From CALMEC01 sp964531025 (lineage in GTDB: Bacteria; Actinomycetota; Thermoleophilia; Miltoncostaeales; Miltoncostaeaceae), in contig CAZHDY010000001.1 in the NCBI GenBank assembly GCA_964531025.1, forward strand, positions 1,364,001 through 1,428,000: 64,000 nt of DNA. The letters run 5' to 3'. Under the pieces are notes generated by a model. That model was not told the origin of the DNA, made no database searches, and saw nothing but the letters and a program-made list of their open reading frames with translations. The position numbers were made by a program, and so were the translations under genes. Each line of letters begins with the position of its first letter. The stretch's first letter is position 1. This document shows positions 7,677-16,883 of the stretch, piece by piece.

Positions 7677-7967
7677 CTAGGCCGCGCTGGGCAGGCCCGC
7701 GCCGATCTCCACCGTTGACGGCTCGACGACGGGCGGGCGCACCGGAACCGTGACCCGCCGGTCGCGATCCTCCAGGGCCCGCATCATCCGGGCGCGCTGC
7801 CGCTGTAGATCCGCCAGCACGGCACCGTCGCCGGCCACGACCGCGCTCGCCGTCGCCCGTCGGACGACGTCACGCCGAAGCGCCTTGCGGAACACCACGA
7901 CGGTGAGGAGGGCCAGGGCCCCGACGATGCCGAATCCGACGGAGACGATGATCGTCATCGGGTCCAT
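7677..7967 (-). CDS. Small membrane-anchored protein
   Basis: A 96-residue protein with one membrane helix at residues 5-26 (TIIVSVGFGIVGALALLTVVVF). A basic stretch, RKALRRDVVRR, follows and probably lies at the inner membrane face. Then comes a helical region rich in Gln and Arg (LADLQRQRARMMRALEDRDRR) and a Pro/Val tail. Topology is probably N-out, C-in. The family is not recognised. The gene lies between two genes of unrelated function. Confidence 0.6.
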   Translation of the reverse strand: MDPMTIIVSVGFGIVGALALLTVVVFRKALRRDVVRRATASAVVAGDGAVLADLQRQRARMMRALEDRDRRVTVPVRPPVVEPSTVEIGAGLPSAA

Positions 7968-8189
7968 GGTGCCTGCGCTCCCTGAGTCGTCGAGGGCGAG
8001 ACATCGCCCCGGTGATGGTGGACGACGGATGCCACGGTGACCCGAACGGAAAGTGCACCGATATACCGATCCTCGTGAGCATCCATACTTGCTGATGACG
8101 TTCGCCTCGCAGGGACCGGATCCTTCCGTGTTCGTCGATCCGGCTCCGGGAATCGACGCCGGGTGCAGCCGCTATCGTGGCCCGTTCAC

Positions 8190-9833
8190 ATGGCCCGATC
8201 GCTCCGACTCCGACGCTGGCAGAGAGACGCGCTGGATCGCTTCAATGCGCGAGCGAGCGCGGACTTCCTGGCGGTCGCCACGCCGGGCGCCGGAAAGACC
8301 ACGTTCGCGCTGACGGCGGCGCGCCAGGCGGTGCAACGCGAGCCGGCCCGCGTGGTGGTGGTCGCGCCGACCCAGCACCTGAAGGGACAGTGGGCCGACG
8401 CCGCCGAGGTCTTCGGCCTCATCCTCGAGAGCGCATGGGTATCCGGGCAAGGTGGCCTGCCCGCCGACGTACACGGTCTCGTCACCACCTACCAGCAGGT
8501 GGCGAAGAGCGCACAGGAGATCCGTGACATCGCCCGCGGCGCGTTCGTCATCCTCGACGAGATCCACCATGCGGGCGACGACCGGGCATGGGGTGACGCC
8601 GTTTCGACCGCCTTCACCGAGGCGTCCCAGCGGCTCTCACTGTCGGGCACCCCCTTCCGGTCCGACACGCTCGCCATCCCGTTCGTCCACTACGACGATG
8701 ACGGCCTGGCGACGGCCGACTTCGACTACGGCTACGCCGCCGCCCTCGGCGACGGCGGGGTGGTGCGCCCCGTGCACTTCCCGAGAATGGACGGCGAGAT
8801 GGAGTGGGTCGGCGCCGACGGTGCCCTCGCCTCCGCCTCGTTCGCCGACAACCTCGACCGCGTGGGGTCGGCCGCGCGGCTGCGCACCGCGCTGTCGGCG
8901 GAGGGCGAGTGGCTTCCCCACGTCGTCGGGGAGGCCCACCGCCAGCTCATGACCATCCGCGAGACCCACCGTGACGCCGGCGGGCTCGTCATCGCCACCG
9001 ATCAGAAGCACGCACGCGCGATCGCCGACATCATGCTGCGACGGTTCGGGGTACGCGCCGTGGTGGCCCTGTCGGAGGACTCGGACGCCTCGGACCGGAT
9101 CGCCGCGTTCGGGCGGAGCACGGACCCCTGGATCGTCGCGGTCCGCATGGTGTCGGAGGGCGTCGACATCCCCCGCCTGCGCGTCGGGGTCTTCGCGACG
9201 ACGACCACCACCGAGCTCTTCTTCCGCCAGGCCGTGGGACGCATCGCCCGATGGATCCGTGGGCTGGGTCCGCAGCCCGCGTACATGTACGTCCCGGACG
9301 ACCCCCGCCTTCGTCACCACGTGATCGCCGTCGCCGAGCAGCGACGACACAGCCTGCGTCGCCAGGAGGACGAGGACGGCCCGGCACCCGAGCCGGATCC
9401 CACCGCCCTTGACGAGCTGGCCGGCCCGCCGGCCCGTGACGAGGACCAGCTGTCGCTCTTCATGCCCGTGTCGGCCACCCCCACGGGGCAGGCCGCCGTG
9501 CACACCCCGTTCGAGAGCGGCATCGACGCATCGGACGCCGACGACGAGGGCCTCCTGATCGAGTTCCCGGACGTCGCGCACCTGGTGCTGGTGAACGAGG
9601 GCGAGGTCAGCCCCCGCGAGCGGCGTCGGCGCCTGCGCGACGCCAACGCGGCGGCGGTCCGGCAGCTATCACGAGACCGCCGCCTGACCCACGCGCACGT
9701 CAACGCCGAGCTGAACCGCGCGGTCGGCATCCGTCAGATCGGTGAGGCCACCCTGGACCAGCTGGAGGCACGTCACCGCGCGGCGGAGCGCTGGCTGGTG
9801 GGCCTGCCGCTGCGGAGCGACGCCGCCGTCTGA
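8190..9833 (+). CDS. Superfamily 2 DEAD/DEAH-type helicase
   Basis: A 547-residue SF2 ATPase. It has the Q-tip like LRRWQRDALDRF at the N-terminus, Walker A ATPGAGKTTFAL near residue 32, Walker B DEIHHAG near 122, motif III SLSGTPFR, and motifs V/VI SEGVDIPRL and RQAVGRIAR near 320-350. The layout is that of the ResIII group. The last 140 residues are charged and poorly conserved, with an acidic linker. I chose ATG 8190 because upstream sequence lacks helicase features. No nuclease, methylase or defence partner adjoins it. A role in DNA or RNA remodelling is inferred. Confidence 0.85.
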   Translation: MARSLRLRRWQRDALDRFNARASADFLAVATPGAGKTTFALTAARQAVQREPARVVVVAPTQHLKGQWADAAEVFGLILESAWVSGQGGLPADVHGLVTTYQQVAKSAQEIRDIARGAFVILDEIHHAGDDRAWGDAVSTAFTEASQRLSLSGTPFRSDTLAIPFVHYDDDGLATADFDYGYAAALGDGGVVRPVHFPRMDGEMEWVGADGALASASFADNLDRVGSAARLRTALSAEGEWLPHVVGEAHRQLMTIRETHRDAGGLVIATDQKHARAIADIMLRRFGVRAVVALSEDSDASDRIAAFGRSTDPWIVAVRMVSEGVDIPRLRVGVFATTTTTELFFRQAVGRIARWIRGLGPQPAYMYVPDDPRLRHHVIAVAEQRRHSLRRQEDEDGPAPEPDPTALDELAGPPARDEDQLSLFMPVSATPTGQAAVHTPFESGIDASDADDEGLLIEFPDVAHLVLVNEGEVSPRERRRRLRDANAAAVRQLSRDRRLTHAHVNAELNRAVGIRQIGEATLDQLEARHRAAERWLVGLPLRSDAAV

Positions 9834-9901
9834 CCGGCAAACGGCGGGTCTGCGCTTCGGCCCCGGGCAGGAATGCCCGTCGACCGGAACAACAAGACCA
9901 T

Positions 9902-10561
9902 GTGACCGAACGGCTCCACCCACTCCGCATCCCCGCGATCGCCCGCATCGTGACCGGACTCGTCGTCGGAGCCGCCACGGTGCTCGTGCTCCCGGGTGTC
10001 GAGCCGTGGATCGCGCGCCTGCTCACCGGATGGGTCGCCTTCACCATCGTCATCACCGCCCTGCTCATCCCGCTCATGCGCTGCGACGGAGAGCGGACCG
10101 CAGGCATCGCGACCCGGGAGGACGACACCCGCGGGCTCGCCCGAACCCTGTCGCTCCTCGCCGCCACGGTGAGCCTGGCCGGGTCCGGCATCGTGCTGCA
10201 CGAGGCCAACACCCGAGACGGCGGAGGCGCGACCGCCCTGGTGATCCTGGGCCTCGCCACGGTGTTCGTCTCGTGGCTCGTGCTCCACCTCGAGTACACG
10301 CTCCACTACGCGCACCGCTACTACGCCGACGGCGGTGGCGTCACCTTTCCCGCCGAGTCCGGCGAGGAGCCGTCCCCGCCGGACTTCCGCGATTTCGCGT
10401 ACCTCTCGTTCACGCTGGGGATGACCTTCCAGGTCAGTGACAACAACGTCACCACGCGGAGGATGCGGCGCCTGGTGCTGGGCCACTGCCTGCTCTCGTA
10501 CCTCTTCAGCGCGGTCATCATCGCCGTGACGATCAACGCGGTGGCGAGCTTCGTGCGATAG
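9902..10561 (+). CDS. DUF1345 membrane protein
   Basis: A 219-residue protein with about five hydrophobic helices, starting at GTG 9902. The DFAYLSFTLGMTFQVSDNNV block at about residues 160-180 is the signature of the DUF1345 family. LHLEYTLHYAHRYY before it is also typical. Function of the family is unknown, and it resembles a two-pore channel remnant only loosely. It lies 68 bases after the helicase gene on the same strand. Confidence 0.85.
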   Translation: MTERLHPLRIPAIARIVTGLVVGAATVLVLPGVEPWIARLLTGWVAFTIVITALLIPLMRCDGERTAGIATREDDTRGLARTLSLLAATVSLAGSGIVLHEANTRDGGGATALVILGLATVFVSWLVLHLEYTLHYAHRYYADGGGVTFPAESGEEPSPPDFRDFAYLSFTLGMTFQVSDNNVTTRRMRRLVLGHCLLSYLFSAVIIAVTINAVASFVR

Positions 10562-10660
10562 ATCGCACACCCGTGCGATGAACTCTCCCGGCGGGCCGTT
10601 CGTCACGCACCGCGACGGTTGACGCAATCGGCGGCCGACGGCGGCTACCATCCGGAGACG

Positions 10661-11401
10661 ATGGCGTACAACGTCTCGGTGCTGACATACGCGGACGCCC
10701 TTGCGGCGGGCTTCGTCTCGTTCGCGAGCCCCTGTGCGCTCGCGCTCGTCCCCGGCTACCTGTCGTTCATCTCGGGCGCCACCTCCGGCACCGTGGCCAT
10801 GGGACCCGACGGCACCGTCGCCGCGCGGTCGCGACCCGTGCTCACGGCGACCGGGGCGTTCGTGGCCGGCTTCGCCATCATGTTCACACTCTGGGGCGCG
10901 GGCGCCGGCTACCTCGGCAACTCGCTCTCCGACCGGCGTGACCTGATCAATGTGATCAGCGGGGGACTTCTCATCGCGATGGGCGCGCTCATGCTGGCCA
11001 TCCCCCACCTGTCGTTCCTCCAGGGCGAGAGACGCCTCAACTTCAGCCGCCGTCCGACGACCCTCGGCGGCGTCATGCTGGCCGGCGCCGCGTTCGCCAT
11101 CGCGTGGACCCCATGTACCGGACCGTTCCTCGGCCAGGTGCTCACGCTGGCCGTCCCCACGGAGTCGCCGCGAGTCGGCGCGTCGCTGCTGTTCGTCTAT
11201 GCGCTGGGTCTGGGCATTCCCTTCCTGCTCGCCGGGCTGTTCATGACGCAGACCCTGGCGCTGTCACGCCGGGTGCGTGACCACTGGAAGATCATCACGA
11301 CGGTGTCCGGGATTCTCACCATCGCGATCGGCATACTCATCGCCACAGGACGGTTCACCGTCATCACGCAAGAGATCTCAGGACTGGGGCTCGCTCTCTG
11401 A
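10661..11401 (+). CDS. ccdA: CcdA-type thiol-disulfide membrane transporter
   Basis: A 246-residue, six-helix membrane protein of the CcdA/DsbD-beta family, which passes electrons from cytoplasmic thioredoxin to thiol proteins outside. The two essential cysteines sit in the usual places: SFASPCALALVPGY near residue 25 and AWTPCTGPFLG near 151. Start ATG 10661 is preferred, since a longer form adds a non-hydrophobic lead. The stop codon overlaps the start of the epimerase gene (CTGA). Electron supply could come from the thioredoxin system at 54517-55808. Confidence 0.88.
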   Translation: MAYNVSVLTYADALAAGFVSFASPCALALVPGYLSFISGATSGTVAMGPDGTVAARSRPVLTATGAFVAGFAIMFTLWGAGAGYLGNSLSDRRDLINVISGGLLIAMGALMLAIPHLSFLQGERRLNFSRRPTTLGGVMLAGAAFAIAWTPCTGPFLGQVLTLAVPTESPRVGASLLFVYALGLGIPFLLAGLFMTQTLALSRRVRDHWKIITTVSGILTIAIGILIATGRFTVITQEISGLGLAL

Positions 11402-12477
11402 ACATCATCTCGGTCATCGGAAATCGCCCGCAGTTCGTGAAGGCGGCGCCGCTCTCCCGTGCCCTGCGGCGCGACAACGACGAGATCCTCGTCCACAGCG
11501 GACAGCACTACGACCCGGAGCTCGCCGACCTCTTCTTCGACGAGCTCGACATCCCGGCGCCGGACCACGCGCTCGAGGTGGGCCCGGGCTCGCCCAACAT
11601 GCAGCTCTCGACGATGCTGGCACGCCTGGATCCCCTGATCGAAAGCGAACGCCCGGACCTGGTCATGGTCTACGGGGACACCACCACCACGCTGGCCGGG
11701 GCGCTGGCGGCCGCCAAGCGTGACGTCCCGATCGCCCACGTGGAGGCCGGGCTGCGCTCCTTCGTGCGGTCCATGCCCGAGGAGCAGAACCGCGTCGTCA
11801 CCGACCACCTGTCCGAGCTTCTGTTCGTGCCGACCCAGGTGGCTGTCGACAACCTGGAGGCCGAGGGCATCACCTCCGGCGTCCACGTCGTGGGCGACGT
11901 CATGTACGACGCCGCGCTCCTGTTCGCGCCGGTCGCCAAGGAGCGTGAGGGAGCCGCGAAATACGGGCTCGAGGCGGGCGAGTACGTGCTCGTCACCGTC
12001 CACCGGGCAGCCGCCACCGACACCCGCGAGGCCCTCGAATCGCTGGTGGAGGTGCTGTCGGCCCTGGGTCGCCCGGCGATCTTCCCGGTCCACCCCCGCA
12101 CCCGCGCCAAGCTGGAGGCCGCCGGCCTCTGGAATGCGCTCACGTCCATCCCGGACCTGCACGTGGCGCCACCGGTGGGCTATCTGGACTTCACGAACCT
12201 CCTGACCACGGCCGCTGCGGTGGTCACCGACTCGGGCGGGGTCCAGAAGGAGGCGTACTTCCACGCCATCCCGTGCGTCACCCTCCGCGACGAGACCGAG
12301 TGGGTCGAGACCGTGACCGGCGGCTTCAACGTCCTCACCGGCATGGATCCCGCAAAGGTCGTGGCCGCGCTCACGCGCACCGATATCCCGACCGAGCGCC
12401 CGCTCTACTACGGCGACGGCGACGCGGCCGGAAAGATCAGCGGAATCCTCACCGAATGGGCCACCGCCCGCCCGTGA
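11398..12477 (+). CDS. wbpI: UDP-sugar 2-epimerase, WbpI/WecB type (CTG start)
   Basis: A 359-residue non-hydrolysing epimerase. SVIGNRPQFVKAAPLSRAL at the N-terminus is closer to the WbpI branch (UDP-GlcNAc3NAcA 2-epimerase) than to WecB (GTRPEAIKMAP). YGDTTTTLAGALAA, HVEAGLRS, PEEQNR and TDSGGVQKEA complete the active site. The conserved first strand begins right after CTG 11398, and no ATG, GTG or TTG precedes it in frame back to 11353. I therefore infer a CTG start overlapping the ccdA stop. With WbpA, WbpB and WbpD downstream it would make UDP-ManNAc3NAcA. Plain UDP-GlcNAc epimerase remains possible. Confidence 0.85.
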   Translation: MNIISVIGNRPQFVKAAPLSRALRRDNDEILVHSGQHYDPELADLFFDELDIPAPDHALEVGPGSPNMQLSTMLARLDPLIESERPDLVMVYGDTTTTLAGALAAAKRDVPIAHVEAGLRSFVRSMPEEQNRVVTDHLSELLFVPTQVAVDNLEAEGITSGVHVVGDVMYDAALLFAPVAKEREGAAKYGLEAGEYVLVTVHRAAATDTREALESLVEVLSALGRPAIFPVHPRTRAKLEAAGLWNALTSIPDLHVAPPVGYLDFTNLLTTAAAVVTDSGGVQKEAYFHAIPCVTLRDETEWVETVTGGFNVLTGMDPAKVVAALTRTDIPTERPLYYGDGDAAGKISGILTEWATARP

Positions 12478-13931
12478 GCGTCCGCTACATCAGCACGCGG
12501 GGCACCACGGATCAACCGGGCGCCTCCTTCACCGACATCCTCCTCGAGGGACTCATGCCCGACGGCGGGCTCGCCGTTCCCGATGTCTACCCGCACCTGG
12601 GCGAGGCCGACCTCGACGAGCTGCGCGATCTGTCGTACGCCGACCTCGCCTTCCGGATCCTGTCGCTGTTCATCGACGACATCCCCGAGGCCGACCTCCG
12701 CGACATCGTCGACCGCACCTACACACCCGCGGTCTTCGCCAACGCCGGCCCCGGCGAGAACCCCGCGGACATCACCCCCCTGGTGCGGCTGGACGACGAC
12801 CTGTGGATCCTGGCCCTGTCGAACGGTCCCAGCCTGGCGTTCAAGGACATCGCCATGCAGCTCCTGGGAAACCTGTTCGAGTACGTGCTGGGCACCCGCG
12901 GCGAAACCCTCAACATCCTGGGCGCGACGAGCGGCGACACCGGTTCGTCCGCCGAGTACGCCATGCGGGGCAAGAGTGGCATCAGCGTCTTCATGCTGTC
13001 GCCGCACGAGCGCATGAGTGCCTTCCAGACGGCGCAGATGTTCAGCCTTCAGGATCCGAACATCCACAACATCGCCGTACGTGGCGTGTTCGACGACTGC
13101 CAGGACATCGTCAAGGGCGTCTCCGCCGACGCACGCTTCAAGCGTGCCTACCGCATCGGGACGGTCAACTCGATCAACTGGGCCCGGGTGGCCGCGCAGG
13201 TCGTCTACTACTTCGCCGCCTACTTTGCGGCCAGCAAGGATGGGGCCACGCCGGTCAGCTTCTCGGTGCCCTCCGGGAACTTCGGCAACATCTGCGCCGG
13301 CCACATCGCCCGGATGATGGGCCTCCCCATCCGACGACTGATCCTCGCCACCAACGAGAACGACGTTCTGGAGGAGTTCGTGCGGACGGGCATCTACCGT
13401 CCCCGCGCCGCAGAGGCCACCCACGCCACGTCCAGCCCCTCCATGGACATCTCACGCGCGTCGAACCTGGAGCGCTTCGTGTTCGACGCCGTCGGACGCG
13501 ATCCCGGGACGGTGCGCACCCTGTGGACTGCGCTCTCCTCGGACGGCGTGTTCACGCTGCCGACCCCGGGCTCACCGGCCGACGTGATCGCCGGGTTCGG
13601 GTTCGTCGCCGGATCGAGCACGCACGCCGACCGCCTGGCCACCATCCGCGAGATCCACGACCGCTACGGCCGCCTCATCGACCCCCACACCGCGGATGGC
13701 GTGCACGTGGGACGACAGGTCCGCGAGACCGACGAGCCGCTGGTCTGCCTGGAGACCGCGCTTCCGGCCAAGTTCGCCGCCACCACCATGGAGGCCATCG
13801 GCCAGGAACCGCCACGACCAGCCCGGTTCGACGGCATCGAGAACCTGCCCCAACGGTTCGAGGTGGTCGACGCCGACGTGACCGCCGTCCGCGACGTCAT
13901 CGCCGCGAACGCCGCGCCCGTCAACGAATAG
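12474..13931 (+). CDS. thrC: Threonine synthase
   Basis: A 485-residue PLP enzyme that converts O-phosphohomoserine to threonine. The N-terminal domain reads YISTRG and LLEGLMPDGGLAVP, the usual threonine-synthase entry. The PLP lysine is K124 in NGPSLAFKDIA. SGDTGSSAEYA and SVPSGNFGNICAGHIA hold the cofactor phosphate and pyridine ring. It belongs to the longer enterobacterial/fungal type. Start GTG 12474 overlaps the epimerase stop by four bases, so the two are translationally coupled although metabolically unrelated. Its end overlaps the convergent membrane gene by 11 bases. Confidence 0.95.
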   Translation: MSVRYISTRGTTDQPGASFTDILLEGLMPDGGLAVPDVYPHLGEADLDELRDLSYADLAFRILSLFIDDIPEADLRDIVDRTYTPAVFANAGPGENPADITPLVRLDDDLWILALSNGPSLAFKDIAMQLLGNLFEYVLGTRGETLNILGATSGDTGSSAEYAMRGKSGISVFMLSPHERMSAFQTAQMFSLQDPNIHNIAVRGVFDDCQDIVKGVSADARFKRAYRIGTVNSINWARVAAQVVYYFAAYFAASKDGATPVSFSVPSGNFGNICAGHIARMMGLPIRRLILATNENDVLEEFVRTGIYRPRAAEATHATSSPSMDISRASNLERFVFDAVGRDPGTVRTLWTALSSDGVFTLPTPGSPADVIAGFGFVAGSSTHADRLATIREIHDRYGRLIDPHTADGVHVGRQVRETDEPLVCLETALPAKFAATTMEAIGQEPPRPARFDGIENLPQRFEVVDADVTAVRDVIAANAAPVNE

Positions 13932-14508
13932 ACCTCTCCGCCCTGCCCGGGGGATCGTCCGGCACCTCGATCACGACGACGCGGCCGTAACTCGTGACGA
14001 GCGCCTTCGGCCGCACCAGGAGCCACAGCTCGCTCCGCCTGCTGCGTTCCTGCCTCTCCCAGCGCGACGCCTCCACGAGATCCAGGATGCCGGAGGCCAG
14101 GGCCGCGCCCACGATGACGCCGGCGGTCACACCGCCCCACTCGGCCAGAGCATCGAACATCAGCACGACGATCACGGTCAGGAAGACCGCGCCCGAGTAG
14201 CGCATGCGCCGCTCCCGGCCGGCGGCCCGGGTCTCGAACACCATGCTGGCGGCCGGCGGGCGCACCTCGGCCAGTCCCTCGTTCACACGCCGCGACACGT
14301 TGAGGACGGCGGCGATCACGCCCAGCACGAAGACGAGGACAGCGACGAACAGGGCCCGGCGCATCTGGAGCGGCTGGTCGACCAACCACTGGGTCACCCA
14401 CCAGAGGACCGTCGCCGCCACGACAGCGAGCGCGAGGCTGCCACGGATGCGGATCTCCTCCGGGGCGCGGGCGATCCGGGGCATGCCTTCAAGCGTCGCG
14501 TCGGCCAT
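13921..14508 (-). CDS. Membrane protein of unknown function
   Basis: A 195-residue protein starting at ATG 14508. It has helices near residues 25-45 (LALAVVAATVLWWVTQWLV), 52-72 (ALFVAVLVFVLGVIAAVL), 110-125 (AVFLTVIVVLMFDAL) and 130-147 (VTAGVIVGAALASGIL). A basic, cytosolic C-terminal tail follows: RWERQERSRRSELWLLVRPK, then GRVVVIEVPDDPPGR. The family is not recognised. It is convergent with thrC (11-base overlap) and divergent from the WbpA gene, with only about 50 bases between starts. Confidence 0.65.
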   Translation of the reverse strand: MADATLEGMPRIARAPEEIRIRGSLALAVVAATVLWWVTQWLVDQPLQMRRALFVAVLVFVLGVIAAVLNVSRRVNEGLAEVRPPAASMVFETRAAGRERRMRYSGAVFLTVIVVLMFDALAEWGGVTAGVIVGAALASGILDLVEASRWERQERSRRSELWLLVRPKALVTSYGRVVVIEVPDDPPGRAERSIR

Positions 14509-14555
14509 TTCGGTTACGATAACCCCTTGCACACAATGACCCAACCCACACACGC

Positions 14556-15827
14556 GTGGTGACGCCACCCGCGCCGCGGGTGGGCGTGATCGGCATGGGC
14601 TACGTCGGCCTGCCGCTCGCCGTCACCTTCGCGGAAGCCGGTGTTCCCGTCATCGGCCTCGACGCCGTCCAGTCCAAGGTTGCACAGCTCAACCGCGGCG
14701 AGTCCTATATCGAGGACGTTCCCAATGACAGGCTCCTCCCCCTCGTGGAGAAGGGCCTCGTCACGGCGACGACCGACTGGGACAAGATGCGGTTCGTCGA
14801 CAACGTCATCATCTGTCTCCCCACACCGCTCGACGACCATCGTGAGCCGGATCTGTCGGCGGTCCTCGGAGCCGCCGAGAGCCTCGCCACACGCCTCCGC
14901 AAGGGGCATCTGGTGGTCCTGGAGAGCACGACGTACCCCGGCACCACCCGGGACGAGCTCGTGCCGGTGCTCGAGCGCTCCGGACTGCAGGCAGGACGTG
15001 ACTTCAACATCGCCTTCTCGCCGGAACGCGTGGATCCCGGTCGCACCGACTGGACCACCCGCACGACCCCGAAGGTGGTCGGCGGCCTGACGGAGGAGTG
15101 CTCCAACCGCGCCCAGGAGCTCTACGGCGCGTTCGCCGACGAGGTCGTGCCGGTCTCCACCCCCGAGATCGCCGAGATGACGAAGCTCCTGGAGAACATC
15201 TTCCGGAGCGTCAACATCGCCCTCGTCAACGAGATGGCGATGCTCTGCGACCGCATGGGGATCGACGTCTGGGAGGTGATCCGCGCGGCGTCCACGAAGC
15301 CGTTCGGGTTCATGGCCTTCCAGCCCGGACCCGGCCTCGGTGGCCACTGCATCCCGATCGACCCCTTCTACCTGACCTGGAAGGCCCGCGAGTACGAGTT
15401 CCACACCGAGTTCATCGAGCTCGCCGGCAAGATCAACTCGCACATGCCGTCCTTTTGCGTCAACAAGTTGTCGCGTGCGCTGAACACCAAGCGCAAGCCG
15501 CTCAACGGCAGCCGTATCCTCGTGATCGGCGTCGCCTACAAGGCCGACGTGAACGACATGCGCGAGAGCCCGGCACTCAAGGTCATCGAGCTGCTGGTCG
15601 GCGAGGGTGCGGAGGTCTCGTACCACGACCCGCACATCCCGACCCTGGTGAAGAAGGGCCTCACGAGCGTCGAGCTGACCGCCGAGAACCTCGCCGCGGC
15701 CGACGCCGTCGCGGTCGTCACCCCGCACAGCTCGGTCGACTGGGACTTCGTCGCCGACAACGCGCAGCTCGTGGTCGACTTCCGCAATGTCGTGCCGCAG
15801 CGCGACGGAAAGGTCTGGACGCTTTGA
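14556..15827 (+). CDS. wbpA: UDP-N-acetyl-D-glucosamine 6-dehydrogenase
   Basis: A 423-residue UDP-sugar dehydrogenase. It has a Rossmann GVIGMGYVGLPLAVTFAEAG at residues 9-28, CLPTPLDDHREPDL, ESTTYPGTT, and FSPERVDPG. The substrate block contains GHCIPIDPFYL, where the catalytic Cys sits at about 268, and the C-terminal domain begins GVAYKADVNDMRESPAL. The CIPIDP form and DPG spacing are those of UDP-GlcNAc rather than UDP-glucose dehydrogenases. It oxidises UDP-GlcNAc to the uronate, the first step of the diacetamido-uronate pathway. Start GTG 14556. Confidence 0.9.
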   Translation: MVTPPAPRVGVIGMGYVGLPLAVTFAEAGVPVIGLDAVQSKVAQLNRGESYIEDVPNDRLLPLVEKGLVTATTDWDKMRFVDNVIICLPTPLDDHREPDLSAVLGAAESLATRLRKGHLVVLESTTYPGTTRDELVPVLERSGLQAGRDFNIAFSPERVDPGRTDWTTRTTPKVVGGLTEECSNRAQELYGAFADEVVPVSTPEIAEMTKLLENIFRSVNIALVNEMAMLCDRMGIDVWEVIRAASTKPFGFMAFQPGPGLGGHCIPIDPFYLTWKAREYEFHTEFIELAGKINSHMPSFCVNKLSRALNTKRKPLNGSRILVIGVAYKADVNDMRESPALKVIELLVGEGAEVSYHDPHIPTLVKKGLTSVELTAENLAAADAVAVVTPHSSVDWDFVADNAQLVVDFRNVVPQRDGKVWTL

Positions 15828-16834
15828 GCACGGTTCGACTGGGTGTCGTGGGCCTCAACTACTGGGGTCCCAACCTCGCACGGAACTTCGACCGGCTGCC
15901 GGGGTGCGAGCTCGCCTACTGCTGCGACCTCGACGAGGAGGTCCTCGACCGGCACCGCGCCGCCTTCCCGCAGAGCACGTTCACCACGAACCTGGACGAC
16001 CTGCTGAACGACGGTTCGCTCGACGCCGTCGTCATCGCGACGTCGGTGCCCACCCACGGCGCGCTCGCGTGCCAGGCTCTGGACGCCGGCAAGCACGTCT
16101 TCGTCGAGAAGCCGCTCGCCCTCACGGTGGAGGACGCCCGCCGGGTCACCGACCTCGCCGCCGAGCGCGGCCTCGTCGCCATGGTCGACCACCTCCTCGT
16201 GTACCACCCCGGCCTGGGGAAGGTGAAGGAGCTCATCGACAGCGGCGAGCTCGGGTCCAAGACCTACTACATGTACGGCAACCGCCAGAACCTGGGCATC
16301 GTCCGCCAGGACGAGAACGCTCTCTGGAGCCTCGGCCCGCACGACATCAGCGTGATGCTGTGGTTCGCGGGCGAGCGCCCGTCGGAGGTCGCCGCCTGGG
16401 GCAGCTCGTACCTGCAGGAGGGTGTGGAGGACGTGGTCTTCGGCCATCTGCGCTTCCCGTCCGGGGTCACCGGGCACCTTCACCTGTCATGGCTCGACCC
16501 GCACAAGATGCGGAAGATGACCGTGATCGGGTCGGAGCGCATGGTGGTGTTCGACGACATGGAAACCGACCGCAAGGTCACGGTCTACGACAAGGGCCCC
16601 GTCCCCCCGACATCGGAGTACGGCGAGTACATCCAGGTTCGCTCGGGAGACATCCACATCCCGAAGATCCCGGGTACCGAGCCCCTGCGACTCGTCTGCG
16701 AGCACTTCGTGGAATCGGTCGCCAACGGAACCACCCCCCTGTCCGACGCCGCCGCCGGCCTCGCCGTGGTGGAGGTCCTGGAGGCCATGACCGAATCGCT
16801 GGCCTCGTCCGGCCGGCCCGTCAGTCTGTCCTGA
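15824..16834 (+). CDS. wbpB: UDP-GlcNAcA 3-dehydrogenase (Gfo/Idh/MocA family)
   Basis: A 336-residue NAD-dependent oxidoreductase. The first strand, VRLGVVGLNYWGPNLARNF, is the WbpB-type dinucleotide site. HVFVEKPLALT holds the catalytic lysine, and LGPHDISVMLWFAG lies in the C-terminal sheet. It oxidises C3 of UDP-GlcNAcA so that an aminotransferase can act. Start TTG 15824 overlaps the wbpA stop (TTGA), which fits coupling of consecutive steps. The partner aminotransferase WbpE is not encoded in the window. Confidence 0.88.
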   Translation: MSTVRLGVVGLNYWGPNLARNFDRLPGCELAYCCDLDEEVLDRHRAAFPQSTFTTNLDDLLNDGSLDAVVIATSVPTHGALACQALDAGKHVFVEKPLALTVEDARRVTDLAAERGLVAMVDHLLVYHPGLGKVKELIDSGELGSKTYYMYGNRQNLGIVRQDENALWSLGPHDISVMLWFAGERPSEVAAWGSSYLQEGVEDVVFGHLRFPSGVTGHLHLSWLDPHKMRKMTVIGSERMVVFDDMETDRKVTVYDKGPVPPTSEYGEYIQVRSGDIHIPKIPGTEPLRLVCEHFVESVANGTTPLSDAAAGLAVVEVLEAMTESLASSGRPVSLS

Positions 16835-16883
16835 GGATCGATCCCACGATCCCGCGCAGTCAAACCGTCTCAGGAGGCGCACA

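Noticed and set aside
8190..9833. Helicase as part of an anti-phage system
   Set aside because: No nuclease, methylase, sensor or other defence gene is adjacent; neighbours are housekeeping membrane proteins.
12474..13931. Threonine synthase as the missing PLP aminotransferase of the sugar pathway
   Set aside because: It has all ThrC motifs and is fold type II, whereas WbpE-like aminotransferases are fold type I.
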